From NCBI GenBank assembly GCA_031279415.1, contig JAITIP010000034.1, positions 1-34,165 of the forward strand: 34,165 nt of DNA, read 5' to 3'. This stretch comes from Candidatus Endomicrobium procryptotermitis (GTDB lineage Bacteria; Elusimicrobiota; Endomicrobiia; Endomicrobiales; Endomicrobiaceae). Made by a program: the position numbers and the translations under genes. Shown here piece after piece: positions 27,501 through 33,500 of this stretch (positions are counted from its first letter, which is position 1; every line of letters begins with the position of its first letter). The notes below the pieces were generated by a model that was given only the letters and a program-made list of their open reading frames with translations, had not been told where the DNA came from and ran no database searches.

Positions 27501-30500
27501 GCGGCAGTTATTACATTGGCCGCCGTTATAGCACCAGCCGCAATAGCTGCAAAGGCCGCTAAAGCACCGCCGAATGTAACAATTGTCAAAACCGCCACAA
27601 AAATAACAACGGCAACTGTCGCTACTATTTTTATAAATCCTTTTCGAGCATCTGTGGCTTCTACTGTAGTTAAGCCCGCAAAGTTTTTAAGCATTGTTCC
27701 TGATGATAATAAGTCTGCGGCTATATTGTTTACTGCAATGTTCATAATATTGCTTGTTTCCATCGATCTATACACCGAGGTATTGCCTATGCCGCTGTTA
27801 GCAAAATATCCGCCGTTTTTATCCAGTTCTATTCCTTTTCCTGAGGTAGAGATTCCACCAATGGTGGCGGCATTAGAAACGGAATAATACGTAGTAAATA
27901 ATATGCCTCCAGGAACGCCTTTCTGCGTATATTGCGTGGTATTGCATCCGGTTAATGTCTGCCCTGCATATTCTCCGGCAAGATAAGTTCTTGTGAAATT
28001 ATAACTGGTTTCTCTTCCCCATGCGTCGGCGCTGAAATTTGTGTTAGTGTATTGATAGCTCTGCTGCGCGTTAAGAGTTACGTCTGTTCCTTTATATCCT
28101 TTGGCAGCAATGACTTCATCAAACTTCTTACCGCTGGCAGCAATGACTTCATCAAGCTTCACACCGTTTAATAATTCCGCATTTTTGAAATCCCATCTTC
28201 TTGTCTCTCCTGAAACTTTTTTGCCGTTTTCACCCAAAATAGGTTTTCCATCAACAGTATATTTTGCCGCTGTTGTCGATAAGCTTGAAATAATATAGAA
28301 CTGCCCCTTTTCATAATCTGCCGTTTTACCATTAAATTCAGTTTTGCTTGTCCTTTCTCTGTCTTCATTGCCTTCACCAGTCACCGTTATATTGAATTCT
28401 CTGATGCTGCCTTCTTCTGTCTTGAGAAGTTCGCCATAAGCGCCTAAACGGTAAGTGTTTGTCGTATATCTGTCTGTAGTTTCCATCTCATTATATTTTC
28501 CAGTATAGTTCCCTTGATCATCTTTAGAATATTCATTATTATGAGTCTTATTTCCTGTAGTAATCGCAGTTGTTTTACCTATGTAATCATAAGTGATTCT
28601 TTCATATGTCGAAGAAACAGCCTGTGGTCTTACACTTCCATCGGAATCGGTATAGTTAAACACTTCATTATTTATCTCTCTTCCAGCTCTTATTATGCCG
28701 TCTCCACCTATTGTGCTGCTCTTTCCCGTTTTAGGATCAACTATTTCAATTTCAATCCCATGTCCTGTAGTAATATAATTGCCGCTATCTCTAAACTGTT
28801 CTACAAGTTTATTATCCAGATAAACGTCACGGCTAAAAGCGCCTTCCGACACTGTGGTGGCAACAAGCCTCTTGTCTGTTGTATTCGTAACCGTATCCGC
28901 ATAAGTATAATTTATAGTTTTACCGGGATCTCTTAGGACAGTTCTTATATTGCCTGAAACTGTTGTGTGTGTCCAGCCGTCTTTAGCTTCCTGTATAAGT
29001 CTGCCTACATCTTCAGAATCTTTAGCTTCTCTAACTTCAGCTGATTCAAAAGTTCTGGTTGTTTTGGAATCTCCATATCTGTCAGTAAAGATTTCTTCCA
29101 TTATTCCGCGTTCCGTGGTAGCAGCCGCACCTTCAAAGAAAAGTCCATTCGATTGATTTGTTTTGGTATTTCTGGAAAATACGCTTTCAAATTCTAAGTT
29201 CCTTACGGTACGGCTATCGCCATTACTGTAATTTACGGTAGTTATACCTGTAATATTTGTTGTAGTCTTCTTCAAGATATTTTCGTTTTTATCAAGTACC
29301 ATTACAACCTGAGGATGCCCTGAAACAGAAGTTTCTGAAACTACCGTGCCGACGCTCTTAACTTCACCGTTGATATTAAGAACGGCTTCACTCATTTGAC
29401 CGTAATAGCTGGTCGTGATTGTCGAATAGCGTTTATCATTGTAATAATTAATCTTATTACCGGTAGCTTTACCATCAATATATTCGTCACCATAAGACTT
29501 TTCATAGAGAGTATCAGTTCTTGACTTTGAAGAATGAAGAACACCACTATCCCCAATGGATGAACTATATGTTTTTCCATTCTGAGAATATATGGCGGCA
29601 AATATTTCGTCTACTTTAGACATGGTTTTATCGCCTGTTTGCACGGCTTTTCCGGATTGGTCATAGTCATAAGTAATTTCTCTTACATTGCTAAATATTT
29701 GATATGACTCGACTTTTCCCCATCCTGCTTTTTTATCTTCTCCTGAAACCTTAAATGTAATCAGCGGTTTATGTGAAGGTGAAACATCAAGCTTGTAGTC
29801 ATCAATGTCATCATCAGAGTATATGTTTGTAATAGTTCCGCCGTGCAAGACTGTAGAACTCGCTCTTTCCCAATTGCCAGTATCTCTATTAAGTTTCCAT
29901 TGCGTCTGCATATAATTGTTTGGATTATATTGCAGCATTTTACCATCTTCGCTCCATTTGATGTCTGTCATTGCTGCAGCAACCAGCAGATTGCCATCTT
30001 TGTCCTTCAGCGTTCCCGCCCCTATTTCTGTGTAAGAAAAACGCTTGCCATCTATGCCATAAGAAGCGGAAAAACCTGCAATATTTGTGAATTCATTTAT
30101 GGCATTGAGATCGAGAGTATCATTACCGGTAACCCTCCAGTTGTCTACATTTGCTCTTATGCTTTCTACTTTTCTGCCTCCTAAGATATCTAGGGTTGTT
30201 GAAGTTCTTTCTATAAGGTTAGTCTGACCGTCAATCATTTTCATTGTATTAACAGAGATTGAACCGTTTAAAGAGTGCGATATTGAAATTTCCGCAGAGG
30301 GAGTTTTAATAAGGCGGCTATCCTCTGCTTTTTTTTCTGAAATCATAGACAGTTTTATATCTCCACCTGATTCCTGCAGCCTTAACACATTCGTCACACC
30401 AGTTAATCTCCCTAATGGAAAATGGAAATAGAGAGCATTGTCTTCTTCTCTGCCAGAAAAAACTCTTTTGCTGTCAAGATCAATGAAATAATACTCGTTC

Positions 30501-33500
30501 TCCCAATGTGTATCTCTAATAACAATCGCATTGTCTAAAGATATTCCCCCAAAATGACCGACTCCATTTAAGATCGTAGCGTTTTCCATTCCTATATTGA
30601 ATGCAAGATCACTATCAACGGACTTATAAAAAGAAGGCAGAGCTGATGCTATGCTTTGTCCGTTGCCATCTTGTACGCGGACACTCTGAATAACACCATT
30701 CCTGTCAACATAAGCTGTTCCTGATGCAGCGTTAAAAGAAGCCGCTATGCTTCCGTCATTATTATATTTGTTAGACGTGTATCCTGTAATATTTGCATTT
30801 CCGTTTCTTAATGCACCACTATAGTAATCAAAGATTTTATATGCTTCATCATTCATATTACCATGAAATTCTATATTATTAGGTCTTTCTTTGACATTGG
30901 CAGAAATTATTGAAGTGTCAGTTACAATGCCTATGGAGTTAGTAACAGTCTGAAATTGTGTGACTGTATTTATTTTTCTACTTCCACCTGTCTTGTCGTT
31001 ATCAGTAACAAATGTAATGGATGAATAACGATTTGAACCGTCTGCAACTGAAGAATTAATAATTATATTGCTGCTTTTAAAATCGGCATCTCTTCCAATG
31101 CCATAATTATATAAATTTCCTCTGAGGTCAACGTTATTATCCATTTCTATTGTGATAGTAGTATCATTCCCATTACCTGCAATAGCCTCCTCAAAGCTGG
31201 AATATGTTGTATAATTAGCTGTGCTATAATAACTATCCAAAACCCAACCTTCTTTCTTATCTCTGGCAATCTCAAGTTTTGCAACCCCATTTTTAGAAAA
31301 GAAATATTCCGTTAATTTATAGGGGTTTGCAGTATTATTAAAACCCTGCAGCACCGTTACTTTTCCATTGCCAGCTGTTGCTATTACAGGGAAGACTGTA
31401 AGAGAAGGATTACCACCTGCACTTAGTCCTCCTCCTATGGGTTTAACATTCACAGAATACCACTGCCCGTTAGAATAAAAATTTCCTCTTTTATCATCTG
31501 CTTCAACTGGTGTCATTTTACTTCTATCAATTCTTGCTACTGCAGTATAGTTTCCATTTTCATAGAAATATCCCTGCGCTTGATTTTCACCCATGTTTAT
31601 ACTTTGAAGCGCCTGATCGGTATATTTCCTGTCTTCAACCATGTTTCTTTGAAGAGCCAGCGCCCTGACATCTGCGTCATCATCAAGATTATAAGTACGC
31701 GATCTGCCATCGAGTGTTACCATTATCCCCCTTTCAGTAAATATGACATTACCCTCTCCAAAAACACTTTGCATTCCTGCAGTATCTGATACTATGCTCC
31801 TAAGTTCATGCAGTTCGGCGTATTTATAAATAGTTCCATAATCAATAATTTCACCTTTTGCTATAGCAGCTTCGATAGGTTTCTTTGATTCGTCGCTTTC
31901 AGGTGGGTCGACATAAGCGACAGTATTATCCGATCCCGACCTAAAAACCATACAGTCACTGCTACTCTCATTAATTGCAATACTTTCAATTCCGAAACTA
32001 ACTATTCCGCCCGCTTTTATGTTTATGCCATTAGGCAACATAATGTCTTTATCCGCAGTCATAGACACTCTTTTTCCTTTATTCTCTCTTGAACCTAAAA
32101 GATTTTCAAGCATAGTGTTCATATTTGAAGAAATTGTACCCCTTATATCTGAATACGAAAGAGCATCCAAGTCGGCACGGGTTAAACTTTGTCCCTGCGA
32201 TTCAAACGCTTGGGCAATTAAATCTTTCGTTCTTGCAGCATCTGTATATGAATAGCTTGCGTCTTCAGAAACGCCCTCCCATCCACCTGCATTCACACTG
32301 TATTGGTGAACTCCCTTCGTTACGACTTCACCGCTGCTTGTCTGGAAAACGGAACCTTCCCATGCTTTCGCGCCTTCTCCTATCATTTGCGCTTTTCCGT
32401 TTATAAACGTAATTATGGAATTTTGGCCTGATATAGTCATCTGCCCTTGACTATCTTTTCCATATTGGCCCTGAGTATATATGGGAATATTCGGCATACT
32501 TCCGGCTTTACCTGCTACTGAGTCAGAATCTGCAGCGCTTTCAGGTTTCTGTTCAGAACCTGCAGCACTCTCAGGTTCCGGCTTTGCCGGTTTTTCGGAA
32601 GTGTCAAGCGGATTTACATATACAGCCCCATTGGTATTCACAAAATCAACCGCTACCATAGGGGCATCTCCTCCATAATATACCCTGAAGTCTATTTTAC
32701 CTGCTATGTTCCCATTTAATGTGGCTGCTATGCTTCCGACAGGACTACCTTTTACATCTTCCATAGTCGTTGCCACAACTGAAAAATCAGAAGTATCAAT
32801 ATTTACATTCAGCTTAATAGGCGTTGAAGGATCAACAGGTTTTATTTGACTGCCTTCAAGCAATTTACCTGTTTTAACTTCAATTAATTCCCGAATGAAA
32901 ATGTTTCCACCTTCTACTCTCATTCCTTTCATCGCTTCAGGAGTCAAACTTTTAATATCTATTCCAAGAAAAGGTGCGGCAGCTTGAAGTGACTTTGTTA
33001 CTTCATTTCTTTGTCTAGAAATGAGTCTATCTCTCAGTGTGGCTGGAAGTAATGAAATTAGCGCACTTTCTTGCACGAGGGAAAAATTTGCTACATCTGC
33101 TCGTAATCTCGCTTGAACTTGCTCTCTTTTCGCATTGACCGCAGTATTATATCCATCCTTGCCGGCCTGAGTAGTAACGTCATATGTCGTTCTGTCCATC
33201 GTTATTGACGTCACTGTTTTTCCATCAGAACCATATTTTATAACCCGACCATCAGAAGTTGCTATTGTGCTTAATTTCCCTGTTCTTTTGTCAAGTGTAT
33301 GCTTGCTTCCGTCAGCATCAGTATAGGATACATTGTATACACTATGGCTGAAAATAAGATTGCCATTTCCATCTCTGGCTATTACTTTATAGCCATTGTT
33401 TGTTGTAGTCTTTGTTGTAGTCTTTGTTGTAGTCTTATAGTAGTTTGCTATATAACTTCCCTTGTCCGCTCCTTTCGGCGTACTTATCGAGTAAACAGAG

